Below the pieces are notes generated by a model. The model was not told where the DNA came from. It searched no databases and worked only from the letters and a program-made list of their open reading frames with translations. A DNA stretch of 64,000 nt, taken from contig NW_027555012.1 in the NCBI RefSeq assembly GCF_964656455.1, positions 62,001-126,000 on the forward strand. Direction: 5' to 3'. How positions within the stretch are numbered: position 1 is the stretch's first letter; every line of letters starts with the position of its first letter. This DNA comes from Halichoerus grypus (taxonomy: Eukaryota; Chordata; Mammalia; Carnivora; Phocidae). The position numbers were made by a program, and so were the translations under genes. Positions 22,051-35,730 of the stretch are shown piece after piece.

Positions 22051-25000
22051 TGCGTCCACCCTCCGGCATGGCTACTTTAGCCGAAGCAGGAAATCTCTAC
22101 AGAGTTGTTCCTTTGAGTTAGGTGGTTGGCTTTAGCCCTGCAGGCACACCCGGGGCAAGGGTACTAGCCTCATAAACAAGAGGTGAGTTGAGAACTGCCT
22201 TCCGCTCCGGCCTGTTTCTCACTCCATTTCACGTATGGGACCCTTTCCCCGGGCTCTCAGACAGACACGAGCACTGTCAAATTCCTCTGGCTTCAGGAAC
22301 GGCAATGTTAACTCAAGCGCAGTAACTCTATAGCATTGATTCTTGGTGTTAGTAGCCTGGGAACTAGGCTTCCAGGCACACAGGGTACAGCAGTGCTAAT
22401 CTCCTCAAACAAGAGGGGAGTCGACAGCAGCCTTCCTTCCAGGCCTGCTTCTCACTCCGAGTTACGTTTAGGTTCCATTTCTCATGCTTTCACAAAAACA
22501 CACAACAGATGAAGTGCACGCTCAGGAAGGGCGATCTTTGCTGAGGCACGGGTCCTCCGCACTTTTGTTCCTTTCCGTTGGGTGGATGGCACTTAGGACT
22601 ACACGCACACACGGGAGAGCCGATCTAGTTTCCCGAAACAAGAGTTGAGTCGATAGCTGCCTCCTGCCCATGCTTATTTCTGCCTCGGAATTCTGCTGGG
22701 ACTCATTCCCCAGGTTTGCACTCAAGCAGAGTTGAAAATCCTGCCACCCTGTGGAGAGGCGAATGAGCTGAAGCTGGGATTCTTGACCGGCTTCTTTCTG
22801 CCAAAACAGTGTGGAGCACTTAGCATTCCTATGCACACATGGAGCAGTAGCGTTAGCTTCAGGTAACAAGAGCTGAGTCGAGAGGTGCCTTGTGGCCCGG
22901 ACTTCTTCTCCCTCGGTCTCACGTAAGGAACCCGTTCCCCAGGCTCTCACCCACGGTAGCCTGGAAAGTGCTTCCTCCCTCAGAGACGTGGATGGTAGCT
23001 AAAGCACGATTTCTCTACCGTGTTGTTTCTTCGAGTTAGAACGCTAGCTATTAGACTGCCATGCAAATGTGGGGCTGCCGTGCTAGCTTGGTCAAACACA
23101 TGGGGAGTCGTGTTCTGCCTTTCGCAGGGGCCTGAGTCTCACTCGCAAAAAGCTTTGGACTCCCTTGCAGTGCTCTCACGCACGCACACCACAAAATGCT
23201 GCCACCCTCAGGAGCAGCTGTTTTACCTGCAGCACAGGCTCTCAACCGAGTTTTTCCTTCGAGTTAGGTGGCTGTGTTTAAGGCGGCACACACACCCTCT
23301 CGAATGGTACTAGCCCCATAACCAGGATGTGAGTTAAGAGCTGCCTTCTGTACCGGCCTGTCTCTCCCCGATATTACGATATTGAAACCGTCCCCAGGCT
23401 CTCAGCCACAGTACACCCTAAACTGCTCCGCCCACAGAGAGGTCGACGGTAGCTAAAGCACGGTTTCTCTACAGTGTTGTTTCTTCGAGTTAGAACGCTA
23501 GCTATTAGACTGCCATGCAAATGTGGGGCTGCCGTGCTAGCTTGGTCAAACACATGGGGAGTCGTGTTCTGCCTTTTGCTGGGGCCTGAGTCTCACTCGC
23601 AAAAAGCTTTGGACTCCCTTGCACTACTCTCACGCACGCACACAACAAAATGCTGCCACCCTCAGGAGCACCTGTTTTACCTGAAGCACAGGCTCTCAAT
23701 CAAGTTTTCCTTCGAGTTAGGTGGCTGTGTTGAAGCCTGCACACACACCCTGGCGAACGGTAGCAGCCCCATAACCATGATGTGTGTTGAGAGCTGCCTT
23801 CTGTACCGGCCTGCCTCTCCCCGATATTATGATATTGAAACTGTGCCCAGGCTCTCAGCCACAGTACACCCTAAACTGCTTCGCCCACAGAGAGGTCGAC
23901 GGTAGCTAAAGCACGGTTTCTCTGCTGTGTAGTTTCTTCGAGTTAGAACGCTAGCTATTAGACTTCCATGCAAAAGTGGGGCTGCCGTGCTAGCGTGATG
24001 AAACACATGGGGAGTCGTGTTCTGCCTTTCGCTGGGGCCTGAGTCTCGCTCGCAAAAAGCTTTGGACTTCCTTGCAGTGCTCTCACGCACGCACACAACA
24101 AAATGCTGCCACCCTCAGGAGCAGCTGTTTGACCTGACGCACAAGCTCTGAACCGAGATTCTCCTTCGAGTTAGGTGGCTGTGTTTACCCTGGGCAACGG
24201 TACTAGCCCCATAACCATGATGTGGGTTGAGAGCTGCCTTCTGTACCGGCCTGTCTCTCCCCCGATATTACGATATTGAAACCGTCCCCAGGCTCTCAGC
24301 CACAGTACACCCTAAACTGCTTCGCCCACAGAGAGGTCGACGGTAGCTAAAGCACGGTTTGTCTACAGTGTTGTTTGTTCGAGTTAGAAAGCTAGCTATT
24401 AGACTTCCATTCAAAAGTGGGGCCGCAGTAGTAGTTTCATGGAGCAAGTGGGGAGTCGTGTTCTGGCTTCTTCCGGGGCCTGGGTCTCACAAGGAAAATG
24501 GTTTTGGACTCCCTTGCTGTGCACTCACGCATGCACACCACACAATGCGTCCACCCTGAGGCATGGCTCTTTTAGCCGAAGCAGGAATTCCCTACAGAGT
24601 TGTTCCTTTGAGTTAGGTGGTTGGCTTATGGCCTGCAGGCACACCCGGGGCAAGGGGACTAGCCTCATAAACAAGAGGTGAGTTGAGAGCTGCCTTCCGC
24701 ACCGGCCTGTTTCTCACTCCATTTCACGTATGGGACCCTTTCCCCGGTCTCTCATACACGAGCACTATACAACTCCTGCGGCTTCAGGAACGGCAATGGT
24801 AGCTAAAGCGCAGTAAGGCTACAGCATTGATTCTTGGTGTTAGTAGCCTGGTAGGCGAATGAGCTGCAGCTGGGATTCTTTACAGGCTTGTTTCTTCCCA
24901 GTCAGGGTCGAGCACATAGCATTCCAAGCACACATGGAGCAGTAGTCTTAGCTTCAGGTAGCAAGAGCTGAGTCCAGAGGTGCCTTGTGCCCGGACCTAT

Positions 25001-26458
25001 TTCTCCCTTGGTTTCACGTATGGAACCCGTTCCCCAGGCTCTCAGCCACGGTACTCCGTGTAATGCTTCCTCCGTCTAGAGGTCGACGGTAGCTAAAGCA
25101 CGGTTTCTCTACAGTGTTGTTTCTTCGAGTGAGAACACTAGCTGTTAGACTTCCATGCAAAAGTGGGGCTGCCGTGCTAGCGTGATGAAATACATGGGGA
25201 GTCGTGTTCTGCCTTCTGCTGGGGCCTGAGGCTCATTCACAAAAAGCTTTGGACTCCCTTGCAGTGCTCTCATGCACGCACACAACAAAATGCTTCCACC
25301 CTCAGGAGCGGCTCTTTTAGCTGAAGCATGGATTCTCCAGCGAGTTTTTCCTTCGAGTTAGGCAGTTTTCATGAAGCCTGCACACACACCCGGGGCAACG
25401 GTACTAGCCCCATAACCATGGTTTGAGTTGAGAGCTGCCTTCTCTCCGGCCTGTCTCTCCCTCGATTTCACGAAACGGAACCCGTCCCCAGGCTCTCACC
25501 CACCGTACACCCTAAACTGCTTCCTCCCACATAGAGGTCGTCGGTAGCTAAAGCACGGTTTCTCTTCAGTGTTGTTTCTCCGAGTTAGAACGCTTGCTAT
25601 GAATGTCCACAATAGCCAAACTGTGGAAAGAGCCATGTCCACCAACAGATGAATGGATAAAGAAGAGGGGGTATATATATATACAATGGAATATTATGCA
25701 GCCATCAAAAGGAATGAGATCTTGCCATCTGCAACGACGTGGATGGAACTGGAGGGTATCATGCTGAGCGAAATAAGTCAAACCGAGAAAGACATGTATC
25801 ATATGACCTCACTGATATGAGGAATTCTTAATCTCAGGAAACAAACTGAGGGTTGCTAGAGTGGGGGGTGGGGTGGGAGGGATGGGGTGACTGGGTGATG
25901 GACACTGTGGAGGGTATGTGTTCTGGTAAGCGCTGTGAATTGTGCAAGACTGTTGAATCTCAGATCTGTACCTCTGAAACAAATAATGCAATATATGTTA
26001 AGAAAGAAAAAAAGAAGAAGAAGAATGCAGCAGGAGGGGAAGAATGAAGGGGGGAAAATCGGAGGGGGAGAAGAACCATGAGAGATGATGGACTCTGAAA
26101 AACAAACTGAGGGTTCTAGAGGGGAGGGGGCTGGGAGGATGGCTTAGCCTGGTGATGGGTATTGAGCAGGGCACGTTCTGCATGGAGCACTGGGTGTTAT
26201 GCACAAACAATGAACCATGGAACACTATATCTAAAACTAATGATGTAATGTATGGGGATTAACATAACAATAAAAACATTAAATAATAATTAAAAAAAAG
26301 AACGCTTGCTATTAGACTTCCATGCAAAAGTGGGGCCGCAGTGCTAGCCTCAGGAAACAAGTGGGGAGTCATGTTCTGCCTTCTGCCGGGGCCTGAGTCC
26401 CACACGGAAAATGGGTCTGGACTCACTTGCAGTGCGCTCACGCATGCACACAGCAAAA
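22051..26458 (+). repeat. HOR unit 6 (4,408 bp)
   Basis: Full copy, 2 bp short because the TA microsatellite in the L1 has six repeats (25672-25683) instead of seven. I noticed no private substitution. Confidence 0.97.
25601..26298 (+). mobile_element. LINE-1 3' fragment, unit 6 copy (698 bp)
   Basis: Co-amplified copy with six TA repeats (25672-25683), hence 2 bp shorter. Confidence 0.93.
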
Positions 26459-29400
26459 TGCGTCCACCCTCCGGCATGGCTACTTTAGCCGAAGCAGGAA
26501 ATCTCTACAGAGTTGTTCCTTTGAGTTAGGTGGTTGGCTTTAGCCCTGCAGGCACACCCGGGGCAAGGGTACTAGCCTCATAAACAAGAGGTGAGTTGAG
26601 AACTGCCTTCCGCTCCGGCCTGTTTCTCACTCCATTTCACGTATGGGACCCTTTCCCCGGGCTCTCAGACAGACACGAGCACTGTCAAATTCCTCTGGCT
26701 TCAGGAACGGCAATGTTAACTCAAGCGCAGTAACTCTATAGCATTGATTCTTGGTGTTAGTAGCCTGGGAACTAGGCTTCCAGGCACACAGGGTACAGCA
26801 GTGCTAATCTCCTCAAACAAGAGGGGAGTCGACAGCAGCCTTCCTTCCAGGCCTGCTTCTCACTCCGAGTTACGTTTAGGTTCCATTTCTCATGCTTTCA
26901 CAAAAACACACAACAGATGAAGTGCACGCTCAGGAAGGGCGATCTTTGCTGAGGCACGGGTCCTCCGCACTTTTGTTCCTTTCCGTTGGGTGGATGGCAC
27001 TTAGGACTACACGCACACACGGGAGAGCCGATCTAGTTTCCCGAAACAAGAGTTGAGTCGATAGCTGCCTCCTGCCCATGCTTATTTCTGCCTCGGAATT
27101 CTGCTGGGACTCATTCCCCAGGTTTGCACTCAAGCAGAGTTGAAAATCCTGCCACCCTGTGGAGAGGCGAATGAGCTGAAGCTGGGATTCTTGACCGGCT
27201 TCTTTCTGCCAAAACAGTGTGGAGCACTTAGCATTCCTATGCACACATGGAGCAGTAGCGTTAGCTTCAGGTAACAAGAGCTGAGTCGAGAGGTGCCTTG
27301 TGGCCCGGACTTCTTCTCCCTCGGTCTCACGTAAGGAACCCGTTCCCCAGGCTCTCACCCACGGTAGCCTGGAAAGTGCTTCCTCCCTCAGAGACGTGGA
27401 TGGTAGCTAAAGCACGATTTCTCTACCGTGTTGTTTCTTCGAGTTAGAACGCTAGCTATTAGACTGCCATGCAAATGTGGGGCTGCTGTGCTAGCTTGGT
27501 CAAACACATGGGGAGTCGTGTTCTGCCTTTCGCAGGGGCCTGAGTCTCACTCGCAAAAAGCTTTGGACTCCCTTGCAGTGCTCTCACGCACGCACACCAC
27601 AAAATGCTGCCACCCTCAGGAGCAGCTGTTTTACCTGCAGCACAGGCTCTCAACCGAGTTTTTCCTTCGAGTTAGGTGGCTGTGTTTAAGGCGGCACACA
27701 CACCCTCTCGAATGGTACTAGCCCCATAACCAGGATGTGAGTTAAGAGCTGCCTTCTGTACCGGCCTGTCTCTCCCCGATATTACGATATTGAAACCGTC
27801 CCCAGGCTCTCAGCCACAGTACACCCTAAACTGCTCCGCCCACAGAGAGGTCGACGGTAGCTAAAGCACGGTTTCTCTACAGTGTTGTTTCTTCGAGTTA
27901 GAACGCTAGCTATTAGACTGCCATGCAAATGTGGGGCTGCCGTGCTAGCTTGGTCAAACACATGGGGAGTCGTGTTCTGCCTTTTGCTGGGGCCTGAGTC
28001 TCACTCGCAAAAAGCTTTGGACTCCCTTGCACTACTCTCACGCACGCACACAACAAAATGCTGCCACCCTCAGGAGCACCTGTTTTACCTGAAGCACAGG
28101 CTCTCAATCAAGTTTTCCTTCGAGTTAGGTGGCTGTGTTGAAGCCTGCACACACACCCTGGCGAACGGTAGCAGCCCCATAACCATGATGTGTGTTGAGA
28201 GCTGCCTTCTGTACCGGCCTGCCTCTCCCCGATATTATGATATTGAAACTGTGCCCAGGCTCTCAGCCACAGTACACCCTAAACTGCTTCGCCCACAGAG
28301 AGGTCGACGGTAGCTAAAGCACGGTTTCTCTGCTGTGTAGTTTCTTCGAGTTAGAACGCTAGCTATTAGACTTCCATGCAAAAGTGGGGCTGCCGTGCTA
28401 GCGTGATGAAACACATGGGGAGTCGTGTTCTGCCTTTCGCTGGGGCCTGAGTCTCGCTCGCAAAAAGCTTTGGACTTCCTTGCAGTGCTCTCACGCACGC
28501 ACACAACAAAATGCTGCCACCCTCAGGAGCAGCTGTTTGACCTGACGCACAAGCTCTGAACCGAGATTCTCCTTCGAGTTAGGTGGCTGTGTTTACCCTG
28601 GGCAACGGTACTAGCCCCATAACCATGATGTGGGTTGAGAGCTGCCTTCTGTACCGGCCTGTCTCTCCCCCGATATTACGATATTGAAACCGTCCCCAGG
28701 CTCTCAGCCACAGTACACCCTAAACTGCTTCGCCCACAGAGAGGTCGACGGTAGCTAAAGCACGGTTTGTCTACAGTGTTGTTTGTTCGAGTTAGAAAGC
28801 TAGCTATTAGACTTCCATTCAAAAGTGGGGCCGCAGTAGTAGTTTCATGGAGCAAGTGGGGAGTCGTGTTCTGGCTTCTTCCGGGGCCTGGGTCTCACAA
28901 GGAAAATGGTTTTGGACTCCCTTGCTGTGCACTCACGCATGCACACCACACAATGCGTCCACCCTGAGGCATGGCTCTTTTAGCCGAAGCAGGAATTCCC
29001 TACAGAGTTGTTCCTTTGAGTTAGGTGGTTGGCTTATGGCCTGCAGGCACACCCGGGGCAAGGGGACTAGCCTCATAAACAAGAGGTGAGTTGAGAGCTG
29101 CCTTCCGCACCGGCCTGTTTCTCACTCCATTTCACGTATGGGACCCTTTCCCCGGTCTCTCATACACGAGCACTATACAACTCCTGCGGCTTCAGGAACG
29201 GCAATGGTAGCTAAAGCGCAGTAAGGCTACAGCATTGATTCTTGGTGTTAGTAGCCTGGTAGGCGAATGAGCTGCAGCTGGGATTCTTTACAGGCTTGTT
29301 TCTTCCCAGTCAGGGTCGAGCACATAGCATTCCAAGCACACATGGAGCAGTAGTCTTAGCTTCAGGTAGCAAGAGCTGAGTCCAGAGGTGCCTTGTGCCC

Positions 29401-30868
29401 GGACCTATTTCTCCCTTGGTTTCACGTATGGAACCCGTTCCCCAGGCTCTCAGCCACGGTACTCCGTGTAATGCTTCCTCCGTCTAGAGGTCGACGGTAG
29501 CTAAAGCACGGTTTCTCTACAGTGTTGTTTCTTCGAGTGAGAACACTAGCTGTTAGACTTCCATGCAAAAGTGGGGCTGCCGTGCTAGCGTGATGAAATA
29601 CATGGGGAGTCGTGTTCTGCCTTCTGCTGGGGCCTGAGGCTCATTCACAAAAAGCTTTGGACTCCCTTGCAGTGCTCTCATGCACGCACACAACAAAATG
29701 CTTCCACCCTCAGGAGCGGCTCTTTTAGCTGAAGCATGGATTCTCCAGCGAGTTTTTCCTTCGAGTTAGGCAGTTTTCATGAAGCCTGCACACACACCCG
29801 GGGCAACGGTACTAGCCCCATAACCATGGTTTGAGTTGAGAGCTGCCTTCTCTCCGGCCTGTCTCTCCCTCGATTTCACGAAACGGAACCCGTCCCCAGG
29901 CTCTCACCCACCGTACACCCTAAACTGCTTCCTCCCACATAGAGGTCGTCGGTAGCTAAAGCACGGTTTCTCTTCAGTGTTGTTTCTCCGAGTTAGAACG
30001 CTTGCTATGAATGTCCACAATAGCCAAACTGTGGAAAGAGCCATGTCCACCAACAGATGAATGGATAAAGAAGAGGGGGTATATATATATATACAATGGA
30101 ATATTATGCAGCCATCAAAAGGAATGAGATCTTGCCATCTGCAACGACGTGGATGGAACTGGAGGGTATCATGCTGAGCGAAATAAGTCAAACCGAGAAA
30201 GACATGCATCATATGACCTCACTGATATGAGGAATTCTTAATCTCAGGAAACAAACTGAGGGTTGCTAGAGTGGGGGGTGGGGTGGGAGGGATGGGGTGA
30301 CTGGGTGATGGACACTGTGGAGGGTATGTGTTCTGGTAAGCGCTGTGAATTGTGCAAGACTGTTGAATCTCAGATCTGTACCTCTGAAACAAATAATGCA
30401 ATATATGTTAAGAAAGAAAAAAAGAAGAAGAAGAATGCAGCAGGAGGGGAAGAATGAAGGGGGGAAAATCGGAGGGGGAGAAGAACCATGAGAGATGATG
30501 GACTCTGAAAAACAAACTGAGGGTTCTAGAGGGGAGGGGGCTGGGAGGATGGCTTAGCCTGGTGATGGGTATTGAGCAGGGCACGTTCTGCATGGAGCAC
30601 TGGGTGTTATGCACAAACAATGAACCATGGAACACTATATCTAAAACTAATGATGTAATGTATGGGGATTAACATAACAATAAAAACATTAAATAATAAT
30701 TAAAAAAAAGAACGCTTGCTATTAGACTTCCATGCAAAAGTGGGGCCGCAGTGCTAGCCTCAGGAAACAAGTGGGGAGTCATGTTCTGCCTTCTGCCGGG
30801 GCCTGAGTCCCACACGGAAAATGGGTCTGGACTCACTTGCAGTGCGCTCACGCATGCACACAGCAAAA
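26459..30868 (+). repeat. HOR unit 7 (4,410 bp)
   Basis: Full copy. Private variants are T at 27487 (unit position 1029, CpG to TpG) and C at 30207 (unit position 3749, inside the L1 ORF2 tail). Confidence 0.97.
30009..30708 (+). mobile_element. LINE-1 3' fragment, unit 7 copy
   Basis: Co-amplified copy with a private T to C change at 30207 in the ORF2 tail. Confidence 0.93.
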
Positions 30869-32265
30869 TGCGTCCACCCTCCGGCATGGCTACTTTAGCC
30901 GAAGCAGGAAATCTCTACAGAGTTGTTCCTTTGAGTTAGGTGGTTGGCTTTAGCCCTGCAGGCACACCCGGGGCAAGGGTACTAGCCTCATAAACAAGAG
31001 GTGAGTTGAGAACTGCCTTCCGCTCCGGCCTGTTTCTCACTCCATTTCACGTATGGGACCCTTTCCCCGGGCTCTCAGACAGACACGAGCACTGTCAAAT
31101 TCCTCTGGCTTCAGGAACGGCAATGTTAACTCAAGCGCAGTAACTCTATAGCATTGATTCTTGGTGTTAGTAGCCTGGGAACTAGGCTTCCAGGCACACA
31201 GGGTACAGCAGTGCTAATCTCCTCAAACAAGAGGGGAGTCGACAGCAGCCTTCCTTCCAGGCCTGCTTCTCACTCCGAGTTACGTTTAGGTTCCATTTCT
31301 CATGCTTTCACAAAAACACACAACAGATGAAGTGCACGCTCAGGAAGGGCGATCTTTGCTGAGGCACGGGTCCTCCGCACTTTTGTTCCTTTCCGTTGGG
31401 TGGATGGCACTTAGGACTACACGCACACACGGGAGAGCCGATCTAGTTTCCCGAAACAAGAGTTGAGTCGATAGCTGCCTCCTGCCCATGCTTATTTCTG
31501 CCTCGGAATTCTGCTGGGACTCATTCCCCAGGTTTGCACTCAAGCAGAGTTGAAAATCCTGCCACCCTGTGGAGAGGCGAATGAGCTGAAGCTGGGATTC
31601 TTGACCGGCTTCTTTCTGCCAAAACAGTGTGGAGCACTTAGCATTCCTATGCACACATGGAGCAGTAGTGTTAGCTTCAGGTAACAAGAGCTGAGTCGAG
31701 AGGTGCCTTGTGGCCCGGACTTCTTCTCCCTCGGTCTCACGTAAGGAACCCGTTCCCCAGGCTCTCACCCACGGTAGCCTGGAAAGTGCTTCCTCCCTCA
31801 GAGACGTGGATGGTAGCTAAAGCACGATTTCTCTACCGTGTTGTTTCTTCGAGTTAGAACGCTAGCTATTAGACTGCCATGCAAATGTGGGGCTGCCGTG
31901 CTAGCTTGGTCAAACACATGGGGAGTCGTGTTCTGCCTTTCGCAGGGGCCTGAGTCTCACTCGCAAAAAGCTTTGGACTCCCTTGCAGTGCTCTCACGCA
32001 CGCACACCACAAAATGCTGCCACCCTCAGGAGCAGCTGTTTTACCTGCAGCACAGGCTCTCAACCGAGTTTTTCCTTCGAGTTAGGTGGCTGTGTTTAAG
32101 GCGGCACACACACCCTCTCGAATGGTACTAGCCCCATAACCAGGATGTGAGTTAAGAGCTGCCTTCTGTACCGGCCTGTCTCTCCCCGATATTACGATAT
32201 TGAAACCGTCCCCAGGCTCTCAGCCACAGTACACCCTAAACTGCTCCGCCCACAGAGAGGTCGAC

Positions 32266-32719
32266 GGTAGCTAAAGCACGGTTTCTCTACAGTGTTGTTT
32301 CTTCGAGTTAGAACGCTAGCTATTAGACTGCCATGCAAATGTGGGGCTGCCGTGCTAGCTTGGTCAAACACATGGGGAGTCGTGTTCTGCCTTTCGCAGG
32401 GGCCTGAGTCTCACTCGCAAAAAGCTTTGGACTCCCTTGCAGTGCTCTCACGCACGCACACCACAAAATGCTGCCACCCTCAGGAGCAGCTGTTTTACCT
32501 GCAGCACAGGCTCTCAACCGAGTTTTTCCTTCGAGTTAGGTGGCTGTGTTTAAGGCGGCACACACACCCTCTCGAATGGTACTAGCCCCATAACCAGGAT
32601 GTGAGTTAAGAGCTGCCTTCTGTACCGGCCTGTCTCTCCCCGATATTACGATATTGAAACCGTCCCCAGGCTCTCAGCCACAGTACACCCTAAACTGCTC
32701 CGCCCACAGAGAGGTCGAC
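32266..32719 (+). repeat. Extra A/B-chimeric dimer in unit 8 (454 bp)
   Basis: Its 5' edge reads like B (CGGTTTCTCTACAG rather than A's CGATTTCTCTACCG), but after the shared tract it continues as A (TTTCGCAGGGG and A's beta half, ending CTGCTCCGCCC). The switch must lie in 32293-32394, where A and B are identical. This is the expected product of unequal exchange between a B dimer and an A dimer in misaligned copies. Confidence 0.93.
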
Positions 32720-34872
32720 GGTAGCTAAAGCACGGTTTCTCTACAGTGTTGTTTCTTCGAGTTAGAACGCTAGCTATTAGACTGCCATGCAAATGTGGGG
32801 CTGCCGTGCTAGCTTGGTCAAACACATGGGGAGTCGTGTTCTGCCTTTTGCTGGGGCCTGAGTCTCACTCGCAAAAAGCTTTGGACTCCCTTGCACTACT
32901 CTCACGCACGCACACAACAAAATGCTGCCACCCTCAGGAGCACCTGTTTTACCTGAAGCACAGGCTCTCAATCAAGTTTTCCTTCGAGTTAGGTGGCTGT
33001 GTTGAAGCCTGCACACACACCCTGGCGAACGGTAGCAGCCCCATAACCATGATGTGTGTTGAGAGCTGCCTTCTGTACCGGCCTGCCTCTCCCCGATATT
33101 ATGATATTGAAACTGTGCCCAGGCTCTCAGCCACAGTACACCCTAAACTGCTTCGCCCACAGAGAGGTCGACGGTAGCTAAAGCACGGTTTCTCTGCTGT
33201 GTAGTTTCTTCGAGTTAGAACGCTAGCTATTAGACTTCCATGCAAAAGTGGGGCTGCCGTGCTAGCGTGATGAAACACATGGGGAGTCGTGTTCTGCCTT
33301 TCGCTGGGGCCTGAGTCTCGCTCGCAAAAAGCTTTGGACTTCCTTGCAGTGCTCTCACGCACGCACACAACAAAATGCTGCCACCCTCAGGAGCAGCTGT
33401 TTGACCTGACGCACAAGCTCTGAACCGAGATTCTCCTTCGAGTTAGGTGGCTGTGTTTACCCTGGGCAACGGTACTAGCCCCATAACCATGATGTGGGTT
33501 GAGAGCTGCCTTCTGTACCGGCCTGTCTCTCCCCCGATATTACGATATTGAAACCGTCCCCAGGCTCTCAGCCACAGTACACCCTAAACTGCTTCGCCCA
33601 CAGAGAGGTCGACGGTAGCTAAAGCACGGTTTGTCTACAGTGTTGTTTGTTCGAGTTAGAAAGCTAGCTATTAGACTTCCATTCAAAAGTGGGGCCGCAG
33701 TAGTAGTTTCATGGAGCAAGTGGGGAGTCGTGTTCTGGCTTCTTCCGGGGCCTGGGTCTCACAAGGAAAATGGTTTTGGACTCCCTTGCTGTGCACTCAC
33801 GCATGCACACCACACAATGCGTCCACCCTGAGGCATGGCTCTTTTAGCCGAAGCAGGAATTCCCTACAGAGTTGTTCCTTTGAGTTAGGTGGTTGGCTTA
33901 TGGCCTGCAGGCACACCCGGGGCAAGGGGACTAGCCTCATAAACAAGAGGTGAGTTGAGAGCTGCCTTCCGCACCGGCCTGTTTCTCACTCCATTTCACG
34001 TATGGGACCCTTTCCCCGGTCTCTCATACACGAGCACTATACAACTCCTGCGGCTTCAGGAACGGCAATGGTAGCTAAAGCGCAGTAAGGCTACAGCATT
34101 GATTCTTGGTGTTAGTAGCCTGGTAGGCGAATGAGCTGCAGCTGGGATTCTTTACAGGCTTGTTTCTTCCCAGTCAGGGTCGAGCACATAGCATTCCAAG
34201 CACACATGGAGCAGTAGTCTTAGCTTCAGGTAGCAAGAGCTGAGTCCAGAGGTGCCTTGTGCCCGGACCTATTTCTCCCTTGGTTTCACGTATGGAACCC
34301 GTTCCCCAGGCTCTCAGCCACGGTACTCCGTGTAATGCTTCCTCCGTCTAGAGGTCGACGGTAGCTAAAGCACGGTTTCTCTACAGTGTTGTTTCTTCGA
34401 GTGAGAACACTAGCTGTTAGACTTCCATGCAAAAGTGGGGCTGCCGTGCTAGCGTGATGAAATACATGGGGAGTCGTGTTCTGCCTTCTGCTGGGGCCTG
34501 AGGCTCATTCACAAAAAGCTTTGGACTCCCTTGCAGTGCTCTCATGCACGCACACAACAAAATGCTTCCACCCTCAGGAGCGGCTCTTTTAGCTGAAGCA
34601 TGGATTCTCCAGCGAGTTTTTCCTTCGAGTTAGGCAGTTTTCATGAAGCCTGCACACACACCCGGGGCAACGGTACTAGCCCCATAACCATGGTTTGAGT
34701 TGAGAGCTGCCTTCTCTCCGGCCTGTCTCTCCCTCGATTTCACGAAACGGAACCCGTCCCCAGGCTCTCACCCACCGTACACCCTAAACTGCTTCCTCCC
34801 ACATAGAGGTCGTCGGTAGCTAAAGCACGGTTTCTCTTCAGTGTTGTTTCTCCGAGTTAGAACGCTTGCTAT

Positions 34873-35570
34873 GAATGTCCACAATAGCCAAACTGTGGAA
34901 AGAGCCATGTCCACCAACAGATGAATGGATAAAGAAGAGGGGGTATATATATATACAATGGAATATTATGCAGCCATCAAAAGGAATGAGATCTTGCCAT
35001 CTGCAACGACGTGGATGGAACTGGAGGGTATCATGCTGAGCGAAATAAGTCAAACCGAGAAAGACATGTATCATATGACCTCACTGATATGAGGAATTCT
35101 TAATCTCAGGAAACAAACTGAGGGTTGCTAGAGTGGGGGGTGGGGTGGGAGGGATGGGGTGACTGGGTGATGGACACTGTGGAGGGTATGTGTTCTGGTA
35201 AGCGCTGTGAATTGTGCAAGACTGTTGAATCTCAGATCTGTACCTCTGAAACAAATAATGCAATATATGTTAAGAAAGAAAAAAAGAAGAAGAAGAATGC
35301 AGCAGGAGGGGAAGAATGAAGGGGGGAAAATCGGAGGGGGAGAAGAACCATGAGAGATGATGGACTCTGAAAAACAAACTGAGGGTTCTAGAGGGGAGGG
35401 GGCTGGGAGGATGGCTTAGCCTGGTGATGGGTATTGAGCAGGGCACGTTCTGCATGGAGCACTGGGTGTTATGCACAAACAATGAACCATGGAACACTAT
35501 ATCTAAAACTAATGATGTAATGTATGGGGATTAACATAACAATAAAAACATTAAATAATAATTAAAAAAA
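34873..35570 (+). mobile_element. LINE-1 3' fragment, unit 8 copy (698 bp)
   Basis: Co-amplified copy with six TA repeats. It lies downstream of the extra dimer of this unit. Confidence 0.93.
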
Positions 35571-35730
35571 AGAACGCTTGCTATTAGACTTCCATGCAAA
35601 AGTGGGGCCGCAGTGCTAGCCTCAGGAAACAAGTGGGGAGTCATGTTCTGCCTTCTGCCGGGGCCTGAGTCCCACACGGAAAATGGGTCTGGACTCACTT
35701 GCAGTGCGCTCACGCATGCACACAGCAAAA

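Larger units (their letters stand above)
30869..35730 (+). repeat. HOR unit 8, expanded (4,862 bp)
   Basis: This is the only unit with a change in dimer number. An extra A-type dimer (32266-32719, 454 bp) lies between the normal A (31812-32265) and B (from 32720). It also has T at 31669 (unit position 801) and six TA repeats (34944-34955). Net length is 4,410 + 454 - 2 bp. Confidence 0.97.
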
